Positions 1 to 8,476 of a stretch of 34,844 bases of DNA are shown here, piece by piece. The notes under the pieces were generated by a model. It did not search any database, had not been told where the DNA came from, and worked only from the letters and a program-made list of their open reading frames with translations. The stretch lies in NCBI GenBank assembly GCA_018065985.1, contig JAGHSF010000055.1, positions 1 through 34,844 on the forward strand. The letters are read 5' to 3'. The stretch is from Candidatus Cryptobacteroides choladohippi. GTDB lineage: Bacteria > Bacteroidota > Bacteroidia > Bacteroidales > UBA932. A program made the position numbers and the translations under genes. Position 1 is the first letter of the stretch. Each line of letters begins with the position of its first letter.

Positions 1-133
1 TGGGGCATCACGCACTACTATCAAAGGGAGATGAAAATATATGTATCGTTAAGATGTTGATTATAAAGAATATAAATGTTTAACTAATAAATCGAGATCC
101 ATTTTTATTTGGATTTCAACTGGAAAAACTCAT

Positions 134-1486
134 ATGAAAGAATATATCGAGCAAAACAAGGATCGTTTCTACGAAGAACTTTTCAGCATACTGCGCATCC
201 CTTCGGTTAGCGCCAAGCCGGAGCACAAGGAAGACATGCGCCGCTGCGCCAATCGCCTGGTGGAGCTTCTTCTTGAGGCCGGCGCCGACGAGGCCTGCGT
301 CTCGGAGAGCGCGGGCAATCCCGTGGTGTTCGGCCGCAAGACCGTCGACCCCGCAGCCCGTACCGTATTGGTATACGGCCACTACGACGTGCAGCCTGCC
401 GAGCCCTTCGAAAAGTGGAATTCCGACCCCTTCGAGCCTGAGATCCATGACGGCGCAATATGGTGCCGCGGTGCCAACGACGACAAGGGCCAGCTCTTCA
501 TGCACATAAAGGCCTTCGAGTTCCTGCTGCGCAGCGGCCGGCTCAAACACAATGTCAAGTTCATGTTCGAGGGCGAGGAGGAAATCGGCAGCCCGTCGCT
601 TCCCGACTGGATCAGGCAGCACAGGCGCGAGCTGAAGGCTGACGTCTGCCTTGTCTCCGACACCACCATGATAAGCGAGAAGGTGCCCAGCATCAATTGC
701 GGCATGCGCGGCCTGGCATATCTGCAGGTGGATGTTACCGGCCCGAACAAGGACCTCCATTCCGGACATTACGGCGGCGCCGTCGCCAACCCCATACAGG
801 TCCTCTGCGAGATGATCAGCACCCTCATCGATGCCGACGGACGCATCACCGTCCCGGGCTTCTACGACGATGTCGTGAACCTGAGCAGGGCGGACCGCAG
901 GATGCTCGCCAAGGCTCCTTTCGACCTCAAGGAATACAAGGATTTCCTCGGCGTGAAGGCGCTCAGGGGAGAGAAGGGATACACCCCGCTCGAGCGCACC
1001 GGAATACGCCCCTGCCTGGATGTATGCGGCATCTGGGGCGGATACACAGGGGTCGGCGCCAAGACCGTCCTGCCCTCCGAGGCCCACGCGAAGATATCCA
1101 TGCGCCTTGTCCCCAACCAGTACAGCGCCACGATAACCCGGCTTTTCAAGAAGCACTTCGAAAAGCTTGCACCCAGCTGCGTGAAGGTGAACGTCACACC
1201 GTGCGAGGGTGGCGACGGCTTCCTCATTCCCATCAGTTCCGACGCCTACAAGGCTGCCAGCCGTGCGATGGCGGAGGTTTACGGAATCGAGCCCGTGCCT
1301 TCCCGCGGAGGCGGCAGTATCGCAGTGCTCGCCGAGGTGCAGAAAATTCTTGGCATCGACCCTCTTCTCATGGGCTTCGGCCTCGAGAGGGATACCATCC
1401 ATTCGCCCAACGAGAGCTTCCTCATCAAGCAGTTCTTTGCCGGAATGGAGTCAATAGCAAGGTTCTATCAATACTATAACTGTTAA
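134..1486 (+). CDS. M20 family metallo-dipeptidase
   Basis: Cytosolic-type zinc peptidase of the M20 (ArgE/DapE/CNDP) family, expected to cleave dipeptides or related amides. Seen in the 450-aa product: VLVYGHYDVQPAEP (first metal His and Asp), GANDDKG (bridging Asp), EGEEEIGSPS (catalytic Glu pair), an HSGHYGG lid-domain region and the C-terminal HSPNES metal His. The N-terminus has no signal peptide and the length is normal for the family. The ATG at 134 is chosen because the helix MKEYIEQNKDRF matches family N-termini. The next gene starts 1 nt after its stop, so the two are probably co-transcribed. No clear TAnnTTTG box lies in the 133 bases upstream. The exact substrate cannot be read from the sequence. 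Confidence 0.93.
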   Translation: MKEYIEQNKDRFYEELFSILRIPSVSAKPEHKEDMRRCANRLVELLLEAGADEACVSESAGNPVVFGRKTVDPAARTVLVYGHYDVQPAEPFEKWNSDPFEPEIHDGAIWCRGANDDKGQLFMHIKAFEFLLRSGRLKHNVKFMFEGEEEIGSPSLPDWIRQHRRELKADVCLVSDTTMISEKVPSINCGMRGLAYLQVDVTGPNKDLHSGHYGGAVANPIQVLCEMISTLIDADGRITVPGFYDDVVNLSRADRRMLAKAPFDLKEYKDFLGVKALRGEKGYTPLERTGIRPCLDVCGIWGGYTGVGAKTVLPSEAHAKISMRLVPNQYSATITRLFKKHFEKLAPSCVKVNVTPCEGGDGFLIPISSDAYKAASRAMAEVYGIEPVPSRGGGSIAVLAEVQKILGIDPLLMGFGLERDTIHSPNESFLIKQFFAGMESIARFYQYYNC

Positions 1487-1487
1487 T

Positions 1488-2864
1488 ATGAAAAGGATAC
1501 TAATAACAATCATTGCAGCATTCGCTGCGTTCGCAGCCATACAGGCACAGACCCCGAAGTATGTCTTCTACTTCATCGGAGACGGCATGGGAACCAACCA
1601 GACTTATGCCACCATCGCTTACAACAGGGCAATGGGCCAGCCGGACCTGAACTTCTGGAGTTTCCCTGTAAAGAGCTTCATCACCACTAACAGCGCAAGC
1701 TCCCTCGTTACCGATTCGTCTGCCGCCGGAACCGCGCTTTCAAGCGGCACGAAGATCGGGAACGGCGGGTGCGGCATGACCATGGAAGGCGAGAATACCG
1801 TCTCGATAATGGAGCTCGCCCAGGCAAAGGGCTGGGGTACAGGTGTCGCCACCACGGTTGGCATCAACCACGCCACTCCCGCTGCCTTCTATGGCCATAC
1901 CAGGAGCCGCGGCGAATACGATGCCCTCAGCCAGCAGCTGCTTGACTCGAAGATCGACTTTGCTGCAGGTTCGGCGTTCCTTCACCAGCGTCACAGCGAA
2001 CTCGGCAACGAGGACTGGATCGCAAGGGCAAAGGAGGCCGGAATCAATGTGTACCGTGGAAAGGAGGAATACAGGAGGAGCGACGGCCGTGTGATCATGC
2101 TCTCGGCCGATCCCAAGGTTACTGATGACCTTCCCTATGCGATCGACCGCAAGCCGGGCGACACAAAACTTGCCGACTTCACCTCTGCGGCCATCGACCA
2201 TCTCTACTCGCACTATGCAAAGAAGGGCTTCATCCTCATGATCGAGGGCGGAATGATAGACCACGCTGCACACGCAAACGACCTTGCCGGTGTGATTGGT
2301 GAGGTCAACGATATGGCCGAGTCAGTCCAGCTTGCCCTTGACTTTGCTGCAAAGCATCCTGGCGAGACCCTCATCATCGTCACCGCTGACCACGAGACCG
2401 GAGGTCTCACGATGGGATATGGCGAGTATGAGATGTATCCCGATCAGCTTGCAGGCCAGAAATGCACAAAGGGTGCGCTTTCGGAGAAGATTGCCGAGCT
2501 CATGCGCAATGATGCTTCCTGGAAGGAGGTCAAGGATGTCCTCCGCCAGAACCTTGGACTCTGGGATACCGTCGAGGTGAGCCCCAGGCAGGAGAGGGCC
2601 TTCACCCAGCTCTACAAGGAGGCATTCCTCGACAAGGATGTGTCCGAGGACAGAAACCTCTATTCCATCGTCGGCCGTCTTGCATCAGAGGCCATCAGGT
2701 ATCTTGACGAAGACAAGGCCAACATCTCCTGGTCTTTCAGCGACCATTCCGGCGCACCGCTTCCCGTCTATGCATATGGCGTGAAGGCGGAAGCCTTCGG
2801 AACCGTCACTGACAACACCGACGTTCCGAAGACAATTCTCAAGGTGACCAGGATTGTGAAATAA
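1488..2864 (+). CDS. secreted alkaline phosphatase (PhoA superfamily)
   Basis: Periplasmic phosphomonoesterase of the alkaline phosphatase family, 458 aa. A Sec signal peptide (MKRILITIIAAFAAFAAIQAQ, cleavage near residue 20) is followed by IGDGMG (metal Asp), TDSSAAGTA (nucleophilic Ser region), GGMIDHAAHAND and TADHETGG (metal His and Asp residues). The C-terminal WSFSDHSGAP carries the last metal His. Length is typical for the compact Bacteroidota enzymes. It sits 1 nt after the M20 dipeptidase, so it is likely in the same transcript, and converges on the S9 peptidase gene with only 5 nt between stop codons. Physiological role: phosphate scavenging or dephosphorylation of periplasmic substrates (family inference). 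Confidence 0.95.
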   Translation: MKRILITIIAAFAAFAAIQAQTPKYVFYFIGDGMGTNQTYATIAYNRAMGQPDLNFWSFPVKSFITTNSASSLVTDSSAAGTALSSGTKIGNGGCGMTMEGENTVSIMELAQAKGWGTGVATTVGINHATPAAFYGHTRSRGEYDALSQQLLDSKIDFAAGSAFLHQRHSELGNEDWIARAKEAGINVYRGKEEYRRSDGRVIMLSADPKVTDDLPYAIDRKPGDTKLADFTSAAIDHLYSHYAKKGFILMIEGGMIDHAAHANDLAGVIGEVNDMAESVQLALDFAAKHPGETLIIVTADHETGGLTMGYGEYEMYPDQLAGQKCTKGALSEKIAELMRNDASWKEVKDVLRQNLGLWDTVEVSPRQERAFTQLYKEAFLDKDVSEDRNLYSIVGRLASEAIRYLDEDKANISWSFSDHSGAPLPVYAYGVKAEAFGTVTDNTDVPKTILKVTRIVK

Positions 2865-2869
2865 GGCCG

Positions 2870-4594
2870 CTACAGATATTCGGTGAACCAGCCCGTGATC
2901 TTGTCGTAAAGATGGTCGCGGGCTTTTCCTATCATGTTGTGCTTGTCGCAGGGGTAGGGGAAGTAGTCGAGCTGTATGCCCTCCATGATGCATTTCTGCA
3001 CAAAGCTCAGGGAGTGCTGCCAGACCACGATATTGTCGATTGCACCCTGGCAGATGAGCAGTTTGCCATGCACATCCTGTGTGCGGTTCATCAGTGATGT
3101 CAGTTCGAATCCCTCCGGATTGGTCTCCGGGGTGTCCATGTAGCGTTCGCCGTACATCACCTCGTACCATTTCCAGTCGATTACGGGACCTCCTGCAAGG
3201 GCGACCTTGAACACGTCAGGGTAATTGGTGAACAGGCTGATGGTCATGAAGCCGCCATAGCTCCATCCATGGACGCCTATCCTGTCACGGTCTAGCCAGG
3301 GGCAGCGCTCCAGAAGAGCGTTCAGTCCTGCCATCTGGTCTGCCATCTCCGCCTGCCCGCAGGCGCGGTTGATGGCCTTTTCGTAGGCTGCTCCGCGGTT
3401 TGAGGTGCCACGGTTGTCCTGGACATAGACAAAGTATCCCAGCTGCGCCATCCGGGGCTCCCATGACCTGATCTGCGCCATCCAGCTGTCCCGCACCATC
3501 TGGGAGTGGGGGCCGCCGTAAACATAGACTATGAGGGGGTATTTCTTTGACGGGTCGAAGTCCTTGGGGCATACGAGGCGGTAGTAGTTCTCGTACTGGC
3601 CGTCGGCTGAAGGCGTGCAGCCGGTGATGACGTCGCACATGCTGTAATCGGACGCGGGCTTCCCGGCGGGACTTGTTTCCAGCAGCGTGCCGTCGCAACT
3701 GCGGGTGGTGACGCGGAGCTCCACTTCCTTGGAGCTGTGCCTGTCGGTGAAGCTCTTGCAGTCATCTGCCATCTCGATCTCGTGCCAGCCTTTCTCCGGG
3801 GTGAGGCGCTCGGGCCTGCTCCATCTGGCCTTTTTGAGGTTGAGGAGCTTCGTGCGGAAGAGGTGGTTCTCGATGGGGGAGACCTCGGCGCTGGTGTAGT
3901 AGAGCCAGCCGTCGGCGAATCCGGCGAACTGCACGTCGGCGTCGACTGTGGTGATGCGGTGGAGTATGCCCCCGCGGCCGCTCAGATACAGCGACTTGTA
4001 GCCGTCGCGGTTGTCGGTGCGGTAGATGAAATGCTCGTTGTCGATGAAGTGCAGCGGGCCCTGCGGCTCAACCCACGCGCTGTTCTCCTCGGTCAGGACT
4101 GTGCGGAGGAAGCTGCCGTCCGCGGCGCTGTACTCGTTGAGGTGCATATGGTGCTGCTCGCGGTCGAGCACCTGCACGAAGATGCTCTGGCAGTCGGGTG
4201 CCCAGCTTACGCAGGTGAGATAGCGCTCGTCGGTGAAGTCGGTGACTTTCAGCGTGGTGAGGATGTTTCCCAGGGTGTCGCACACGCAGAGGTCGATGTG
4301 CTCCGAGGCCATGCCGTTCATGGGGTAGCGTATGCTCTTCAGGCTGCCGGTGCGGGTGCTGATGTCAAGCAGGGGGAATTCGGTCACGGCTCGCTCGTCC
4401 TTGCGGTAGACGGCCTGCCTGCTGCCGTCGGGCGATAGGAAAACACCTCCGTCGATGCCGAACTCGTTGCGGCTGACGCTCTTGCCATAGACTATGCCGT
4501 CCTCGCTGCTCCTTGGCAGCGGATAAGGCTGAGAAAAAAGCGGAATGCCCAGCAGGAGCACTCCGCCTAATATTGCGATTGTACGTTTCATCAT
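2870..4594 (-). CDS. S9 family prolyl peptidase (DPP-IV / prolyl tripeptidyl type), shortened propeller
   Basis: Exported serine peptidase removing Pro-containing di- or tripeptides from N-termini. Signal peptide MMKRTIAILGGVLLLGIPLFSQ, a partial beta-propeller, and a C-terminal alpha/beta-hydrolase. Visible residues: the N-terminal-binding Glu motif HR-like RNEFGI, YVYGGPH oxyanion region, GWSYGGF (Ser nucleophile), CQGAIDNIVV (Asp) and CDKHNM (His). At 574 aa it is well short of the usual 700-plus: after the signal peptide the sequence joins almost directly to the RNEFG region, so the first propeller blades are missing while the catalytic triad is intact. Its start overlaps the stop of the upstream gene (ATGA), indicating translational coupling. 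An internal deletion that leaves an active enzyme is an inference. Confidence 0.9.
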   Translation of the reverse strand: MMKRTIAILGGVLLLGIPLFSQPYPLPRSSEDGIVYGKSVSRNEFGIDGGVFLSPDGSRQAVYRKDERAVTEFPLLDISTRTGSLKSIRYPMNGMASEHIDLCVCDTLGNILTTLKVTDFTDERYLTCVSWAPDCQSIFVQVLDREQHHMHLNEYSAADGSFLRTVLTEENSAWVEPQGPLHFIDNEHFIYRTDNRDGYKSLYLSGRGGILHRITTVDADVQFAGFADGWLYYTSAEVSPIENHLFRTKLLNLKKARWSRPERLTPEKGWHEIEMADDCKSFTDRHSSKEVELRVTTRSCDGTLLETSPAGKPASDYSMCDVITGCTPSADGQYENYYRLVCPKDFDPSKKYPLIVYVYGGPHSQMVRDSWMAQIRSWEPRMAQLGYFVYVQDNRGTSNRGAAYEKAINRACGQAEMADQMAGLNALLERCPWLDRDRIGVHGWSYGGFMTISLFTNYPDVFKVALAGGPVIDWKWYEVMYGERYMDTPETNPEGFELTSLMNRTQDVHGKLLICQGAIDNIVVWQHSLSFVQKCIMEGIQLDYFPYPCDKHNMIGKARDHLYDKITGWFTEYL

Positions 4595-5019
4595 ATTTCG
4601 TCGCTGGGGATGATTGGAAGCGTGTTGACTGTCGGGTTCGTATCCTGTATCGAGATTATGTCGTCGACCACGTACTTCTGCATTCCGCGCCAGGGGAGAG
4701 CCCCGCGGTATTCCTTGTAGTGCAGCTCGACCACCTTGCCGCTGCAGCGCATCAGCGAATCTGCGATGTGCTTGTCGACAACGCTGAATTCGAATTCGTT
4801 GGACTGGATGCTGCCGCCCGTCTTGGCTCCCTTGAAGCCGCTCTGGATGAGGCGCCCCTCATAGGTCTTCCAGACCCATCCCTTGTACATTATCTGGTTG
4901 AGCTCGCCGGCCTTCACGCCCTCGCCGAAGACGAAGTAGAACTTTACGTAGCAGAAAGCGATCAGGACCACCAGCAGGAGAACGCCTGACCAATTGAATA
5001 TTTTCTTGATTACAGACAT
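4591..5019 (-). CDS. small membrane-anchored conserved protein of unknown function
   Basis: 142-aa protein beginning MSVIKKIFNWSG with one N-terminal transmembrane segment (about residues 10-28), then a soluble domain with GWVWKTYEGRL, EFEFSVVD and VELHYKEY, a pattern I associate with a conserved Bacteroidota family. From memory such proteins have sometimes been labelled 6-phosphogluconate dehydrogenase in databases; nothing in the sequence supports that. The start at 5019 is preferred over an in-frame ATG at 5043, because the latter lies inside the -7 box at 5041-5048. It overlaps the S9 peptidase start by 4 nt and is the first gene of that operon. Function unknown; probably an envelope protein. 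Confidence 0.8.
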   Translation of the reverse strand: MSVIKKIFNWSGVLLLVVLIAFCYVKFYFVFGEGVKAGELNQIMYKGWVWKTYEGRLIQSGFKGAKTGGSIQSNEFEFSVVDKHIADSLMRCSGKVVELHYKEYRGALPWRGMQKYVVDDIISIQDTNPTVNTLPIIPSDEI

Positions 5020-5040
5020 GTTTCGGATATTTATATGCTG

Positions 5041-5048
5041 CAAATATA
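5041..5048 (-). promoter_or_regulatory. -7 box for the anchored protein / S9 peptidase operon
   Basis: Minus-strand TATATTTG, a perfect match to the Bacteroidota TAnnTTTG element, 21 nt before the ATG at 5019. No good -33 TTTG was found. Confidence 0.6.
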
Positions 5049-5060
5049 ATGAATTGGCAT

Positions 5061-5098
5061 AAAAAAGAAAATCCGGAACACCTTGTGCCCCGGATTTT
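5061..5098 (-). terminator. intrinsic terminator of rpmE2
   Basis: Read on the minus strand, AAAATCCGG and CCGGATTTT form a 9-bp stem (5090-5098 with 5068-5076) around a 13-nt loop, followed by a CTTTTTT run. It sits between the L31 stop and the next operon's promoter. Confidence 0.8.
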
Positions 5099-5121
5099 TT
5101 GACCTATACTGTGGCAAGAAA

Positions 5122-5373
5122 TTATTTCTTGCGTGATTTGTAGCGCTGGTAGAACATATCAACACGGCCGGCAGTGTCAAGGATCTTGACTTTACCAGTG
5201 TAGAAAGGATGAGAAGTGTTGGAAATCTCAAGCTTGTAAAGAGGATATTCTACACCGTCGATCTCGATTGTCTCCTTTGTGGTGGCACAAGAACGGGTGA
5301 TGAATACATCTTCGTTTGACATATCCTTGAAAGCTACAAGTCGGTAGGTTTCGGGATGGATTCCTGTTTTCAT
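5122..5373 (-). CDS. rpmE2: 50S ribosomal protein L31 type B
   Basis: 83-aa ribosomal protein bL31, type B. The N-terminal MKTGIHPETYRLVAFKD, the central SCATTKETIEIDGVEYP and the C-terminal DTAGRVDMFYQRYKSRKK are characteristic. The zinc-binding CxxC of type A is absent; only one Cys remains. Transcribed alone: a Bacteroidota promoter lies about 29 nt upstream and an intrinsic terminator directly downstream. Confidence 0.97.
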   Translation of the reverse strand: MKTGIHPETYRLVAFKDMSNEDVFITRSCATTKETIEIDGVEYPLYKLEISNTSHPFYTGKVKILDTAGRVDMFYQRYKSRKK

Positions 5374-5401
5374 TTTTACACTATAGTTTTAAAAACGGCC
5401 G

Positions 5402-5431
5402 CAAATATAACAATTTATTTCAAGAAACAAA
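5402..5431 (-). promoter_or_regulatory. promoter of rpmE2
   Basis: Minus strand: TTTG (complement of 5428-5431), an 18-nt spacer, then TATATTTG (5402-5409), matching the Bacteroidota -33/-7 consensus. The leader before the ATG at 5373 is about 22-25 nt. Confidence 0.75.
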
Positions 5432-5789
5432 AGAAAACCGCCGCAATGATGCAACCGAAAGCCACAATGTGGTTCCATTGTATGGGCTGGCTCTTGAATA
5501 CCAGGGCGCATATCACGGTGAACACGGTGAGCGAGACGCATTCCTGGATGATCTTGAGCTGCATCAGGTTGAACGGGCCGCCGTTGATGTTCGACCCTAT
5601 GCGGTTGGCCGGAACCATGAACGAATACTCGAACAGGGCTATGCCCCAGGAAACCAGGATTATCACGACCAGAGGCCAGTTGTCGTTGATGTGTAGCTCG
5701 GAAAGCTTGAGCTGGCCGTACCATGCGAAGGTCATGAATATGTTCGATATCACGAGCAGAAGAATTGTCCAGAATGCCTGCATTTTCAT
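5415..5789 (-). CDS. DUF486 / DMT-like small membrane protein
   Basis: 124-aa integral membrane protein with four hydrophobic segments (about residues 5-22, 41-58, 81-100 and 105-123). The motif FAWYGQLK, the loop SFMVPANRIGS and the segment FNLMQLKIIQE are typical of the DUF486 family, which resembles half-size drug/metabolite transporters. Substrate unknown. It lies upstream of rpmE2 on the same strand, but rpmE2 has its own promoter overlapping this gene's 3' end. A -7-like TATATTCG is found 19 nt upstream of the start. Confidence 0.88.
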   Translation of the reverse strand: MKMQAFWTILLLVISNIFMTFAWYGQLKLSELHINDNWPLVVIILVSWGIALFEYSFMVPANRIGSNINGGPFNLMQLKIIQECVSLTVFTVICALVFKSQPIQWNHIVAFGCIIAAVFFCFLK

Positions 5790-5808
5790 GTGTTGTTTTT
5801 TGTGGCTG

Positions 5809-5816
5809 CGAATATA
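5809..5816 (-). promoter_or_regulatory. -7-like box for the DUF486 gene
   Basis: Minus-strand TATATTCG, one mismatch from TAnnTTTG, 19 nt before the ATG at 5789. It is divergent from the glmM promoter. Confidence 0.45.
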
Positions 5817-5839
5817 GCGTTTATCCGCAATAAATTGAT

Positions 5840-5847
5840 TATCTTTG
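5840..5847 (+). promoter_or_regulatory. -7 box of glmM
   Basis: TATCTTTG, a perfect TAnnTTTG element, 19 nt before the glmM ATG at 5867. The -33 region shows no clear TTTG. Confidence 0.65.
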
Positions 5848-5866
5848 AAAGATAAAACGACTCGCT

Positions 5867-7285
5867 ATGACACTTATCAAATCTATTTCGGGAATTCGTG
5901 GAACGATAGGCGGCCCCAAGGGAGAGGGCCTCACTCCTATTGATATAGTCAAGTTCACATATGCATACTGTGCAACCTTGCCGCAGCGCAAGCCCCGTCC
6001 CAACGGCACAAGGTACAAGATAGTTGTCGGACGGGACGCCCGTATCAGCGGCCAGATGGTTGAGCAGCTCGTGTGCGGCACCCTGATCGCCTGCGGTGTG
6101 GATGTCGTGAAGTGCGGATTCGCAAGCACCCCCACAACCGAACTTGCCGTCGGCTTTGCCGGGGCTGACGGCGGCATCATCCTCACGGCCAGCCACAATC
6201 CCCGCCAGTGGAACGCCCTCAAGCTTCTTAACGCACAGGGCGAGTTCCTCACTGCTGCGGAGGGCCAGGCCATACTCGACCTCGCCGAGTCCGAAGACTT
6301 CGATTTCGCACCCGTCGACGAGCTCGGCCACATCGAGGAGCATGACTTCACCGACGAGCATATCGATGCCGTGCTCTCACTCGAGCATGTCGATGCCGAG
6401 GCCATACGCAAGGCCGGCTTCAAGGTGGTGCTCGACGCCATCAATTCTGTCGGCAGCATCATCATGCCGCGACTTCTCGAGAAGCTTGGAGTGGAGTGCA
6501 TAACCCTGAACGGCGAGCCTACCGGCGACTTTGCCCACAATCCCGAGCCTCTCCCGAAGAACCTTGTGGACCTTTCACAGACCGTCGTGAAGGAGGGCGC
6601 CGACCTGGGAATCAGCGTCGACCCTGACGTCGACCGCCTTGCGTTCATATGCGAGAACGGCGAGCCTTTCGTGGAGGAGTACACCCTTGTGGCCGTGGCC
6701 GACTACCTGCTCGACCGTGCAGTGGCAAAGGGACAGAAGGACCTTGCCACCGTGTCGAACCTTTCCAGCAGCAGGGCGCTGCGCGACGTGACCGAGGCCC
6801 ATGGCGGCACCTATCATGCCGCTGCAGTGGGTGAGGTGAACGTGACCACCCGCATGCACGAGGTGAACGCTCTCATAGGAGGCGAGGGCAATGGCGGCGT
6901 CATCTATCCTGCCAGCCACTGCGGCCGCGATGCCATGGTGGGCGTGGCCCTTTTCCTCAGCCAGCTCGCCCACAAGAAGATGAGTGCCAGCGCATACAAG
7001 GCGACCCTGCCTCAATATTTCATAGCAAAGAACCGCATCGACCTTTCAGACAAGGCCATGATCGACCGCATACTCGAGGAGATGAAGACATGCTTCGCAT
7101 CGGAGAAGATCAACACCATCGACGGTGTCAAGATAGATTTCGAGGCAAGGAAGCAGTGGGTCCACCTGCGCAGGAGCAATACCGAGCCCATCATCCGCAT
7201 CTATTCCGAGGCGCAGACCGAGGCAGAGGCACAGTCGCTTGCCGAGGAGGTGATGGCAATCGCACACAAGATAATAGGAGCATAG
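5867..7285 (+). CDS. glmM: phosphoglucosamine mutase
   Basis: Converts glucosamine-6-phosphate to glucosamine-1-phosphate for UDP-GlcNAc, and so for peptidoglycan and LPS. The 472-aa protein shows all four alpha-D-phosphohexomutase signatures: SISGIRGTIGG at the N-terminus, TASHNPRQWN with the phosphorylated Ser at residue 109, the Mg-binding DPDVDRLAF loop and the C-terminal phosphate-binding RRSNTEPIIRIYSEA. The N-terminus and length match the Bacteroidota enzymes annotated GlmM; a phosphomannomutase/phosphoglucomutase activity cannot be excluded from sequence alone. Its own -7 box lies upstream. A NamZ-like gene begins one base after its stop, implying co-transcription and a cell-wall theme. 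Confidence 0.93.
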   Translation: MTLIKSISGIRGTIGGPKGEGLTPIDIVKFTYAYCATLPQRKPRPNGTRYKIVVGRDARISGQMVEQLVCGTLIACGVDVVKCGFASTPTTELAVGFAGADGGIILTASHNPRQWNALKLLNAQGEFLTAAEGQAILDLAESEDFDFAPVDELGHIEEHDFTDEHIDAVLSLEHVDAEAIRKAGFKVVLDAINSVGSIIMPRLLEKLGVECITLNGEPTGDFAHNPEPLPKNLVDLSQTVVKEGADLGISVDPDVDRLAFICENGEPFVEEYTLVAVADYLLDRAVAKGQKDLATVSNLSSSRALRDVTEAHGGTYHAAAVGEVNVTTRMHEVNALIGGEGNGGVIYPASHCGRDAMVGVALFLSQLAHKKMSASAYKATLPQYFIAKNRIDLSDKAMIDRILEEMKTCFASEKINTIDGVKIDFEARKQWVHLRRSNTEPIIRIYSEAQTEAEAQSLAEEVMAIAHKIIGA

Positions 7286-7286
7286 C

Positions 7287-8351
7287 ATGTTCAGCTTCAG
7301 GACCACACCCATAGAGGACCAGGTAGACAAGGCGTTGATGGACGGCACCGTCGGTGTCTTCTGCACCCAGAATTGCTGGGACCCTGCAAAGGGCCGCTAC
7401 CTTTACGACATTTTCCGCGAGCGGGGGAATCTCGGCAAGATATTCATCCCGAGGGATTCCGAACTCTCTCCCGACACCAACCACATCGAGTGGACTGCCG
7501 GCGACCTCGAGGGTCTGAGCGCCATCGTGGTGGAAATCCAGGATGTGGGCGCCCGCTACTTCAACTATACGCGAGATGTGATGCAGCTTCTTGCGATGCG
7601 CGCCCGCAGCTTCGAAGGCCCGTCGATATACATCATCGACCATATCAATCCGGCCGGAAGGGTGGTGGAAGGCACGATACCTGCAATCGAATCGGACATC
7701 TGGACGCCCAGGGTCGCACACCGCCACGGACTCACCCTGGGAGAGCTGTGCTGCCTGTACTACGATGAGCTCGACGCCAAGTTCCCCCTGCATGTGATCT
7801 CTGCCCGCTGCTCCGACGTGGGCAAGAACCTGCTGCCCTGGACCATCGCTCCCGCATCCGACATACCCGGTATGTTCACCTGCGAGATGTACTCCGGCGG
7901 AGGCCTGTGGAACAATACCAACATCACCCCTGCCATCGGCACGGCCAGGCCATACGAGTATATAGGTGCGCCTTTCATAAAGGCGGAGGATGTGCGTTTC
8001 CTGCCTGCGCCCCACGGTGTGATGATGCGCCCGTGTTCATTCACACCCGCGGCTGGCCGCTACAAGGGAGAGCGCTGCCAAGGCTACCAGATAATGCTGC
8101 AGCCCGGCGTGCTGTACCATTCGCTGCTGCACACCCTGCAGCTCATGCATCATTTTTCCGAGCGGTACAGCCAGTTCGAGATGTATGATTCGCTCTTTGT
8201 GAAGGTCGCGGATCCCGTGATAGCGGAGTTCCTTCGCGGCCGGCTGAGCTTCGATGTGATCCAGGAACACGTGAAAATCGAGGAACAGAAGTGGATTCGC
8301 AAGGCAAAAAGATACATTTTGTACGAAGATGCGCCATTTAGGATAAAATAA
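7287..8351 (+). CDS. divergent DUF1343 (NamZ-like) protein, no signal peptide
   Basis: 354-aa relative of the exo-beta-N-acetylmuramidase NamZ family (DUF1343). Family landmarks: TVGVFCTQNC (for GLLTNQTG-like), EIQDVGARYFNY (83-94), IIDHINPAGRVVEG, HRHGLTLGEL, and NNTN...GTARPYEYIGAPF near residue 220. Two hallmarks are altered. The PEHG motif reads IPRDSEL (54-60), losing its Glu and His, and the EGTN element reads NNTN. There is no signal peptide, whereas most family members are exported. The gene begins one base after glmM, which suggests a role in cytoplasmic amino-sugar or muropeptide metabolism. With the changed motifs, catalytic NamZ activity is uncertain; it could be a binding protein or have a new specificity. 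Confidence 0.78.
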   Translation: MFSFRTTPIEDQVDKALMDGTVGVFCTQNCWDPAKGRYLYDIFRERGNLGKIFIPRDSELSPDTNHIEWTAGDLEGLSAIVVEIQDVGARYFNYTRDVMQLLAMRARSFEGPSIYIIDHINPAGRVVEGTIPAIESDIWTPRVAHRHGLTLGELCCLYYDELDAKFPLHVISARCSDVGKNLLPWTIAPASDIPGMFTCEMYSGGGLWNNTNITPAIGTARPYEYIGAPFIKAEDVRFLPAPHGVMMRPCSFTPAAGRYKGERCQGYQIMLQPGVLYHSLLHTLQLMHHFSERYSQFEMYDSLFVKVADPVIAEFLRGRLSFDVIQEHVKIEEQKWIRKAKRYILYEDAPFRIK

Positions 8352-8352
8352 T

Positions 8353-8383
8353 TTTGGAGTTATAAAAAATATTCATACCTTTG
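8353..8383 (+). promoter_or_regulatory. promoter of tRNA-Glu
   Basis: TTTG (8353-8356), a 19-nt spacer, TACCTTTG (8376-8383): both Bacteroidota promoter elements at consensus spacing, ending 18 nt before the mature tRNA. Confidence 0.85.
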
Positions 8384-8401
8384 CATCCCGAAAGGCTAAC
8401 T

Positions 8402-8473
8402 GCTGGGTTCGTATAACGGTTAGTACTCAAGATTCTCAATCTTGCAATATGGGTTCGATTCCCGTACCCAGTA
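8402..8473 (+). tRNA. tRNA-Glu (anticodon CTC)
   Basis: A full cloverleaf can be drawn: acceptor GCTGGGT/ACCCAGT (with a G-U first pair), D arm GTAT/GTAC, anticodon stem CAAGA/TCTTG with loop TTCTCAA (anticodon CTC, codon GAG), T arm ATGGG/CCCGT with loop TTCGATT, discriminator A. CCA is not encoded. It has its own promoter upstream and a terminator-like hairpin immediately downstream. Confidence 0.92.
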
Positions 8474-8476
8474 CAA

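Noticed and set aside
116..1402. Long minus-strand frame opposite the M20 dipeptidase
   Set aside because: Codon-bias shadow; the plus strand carries all M20 motifs.
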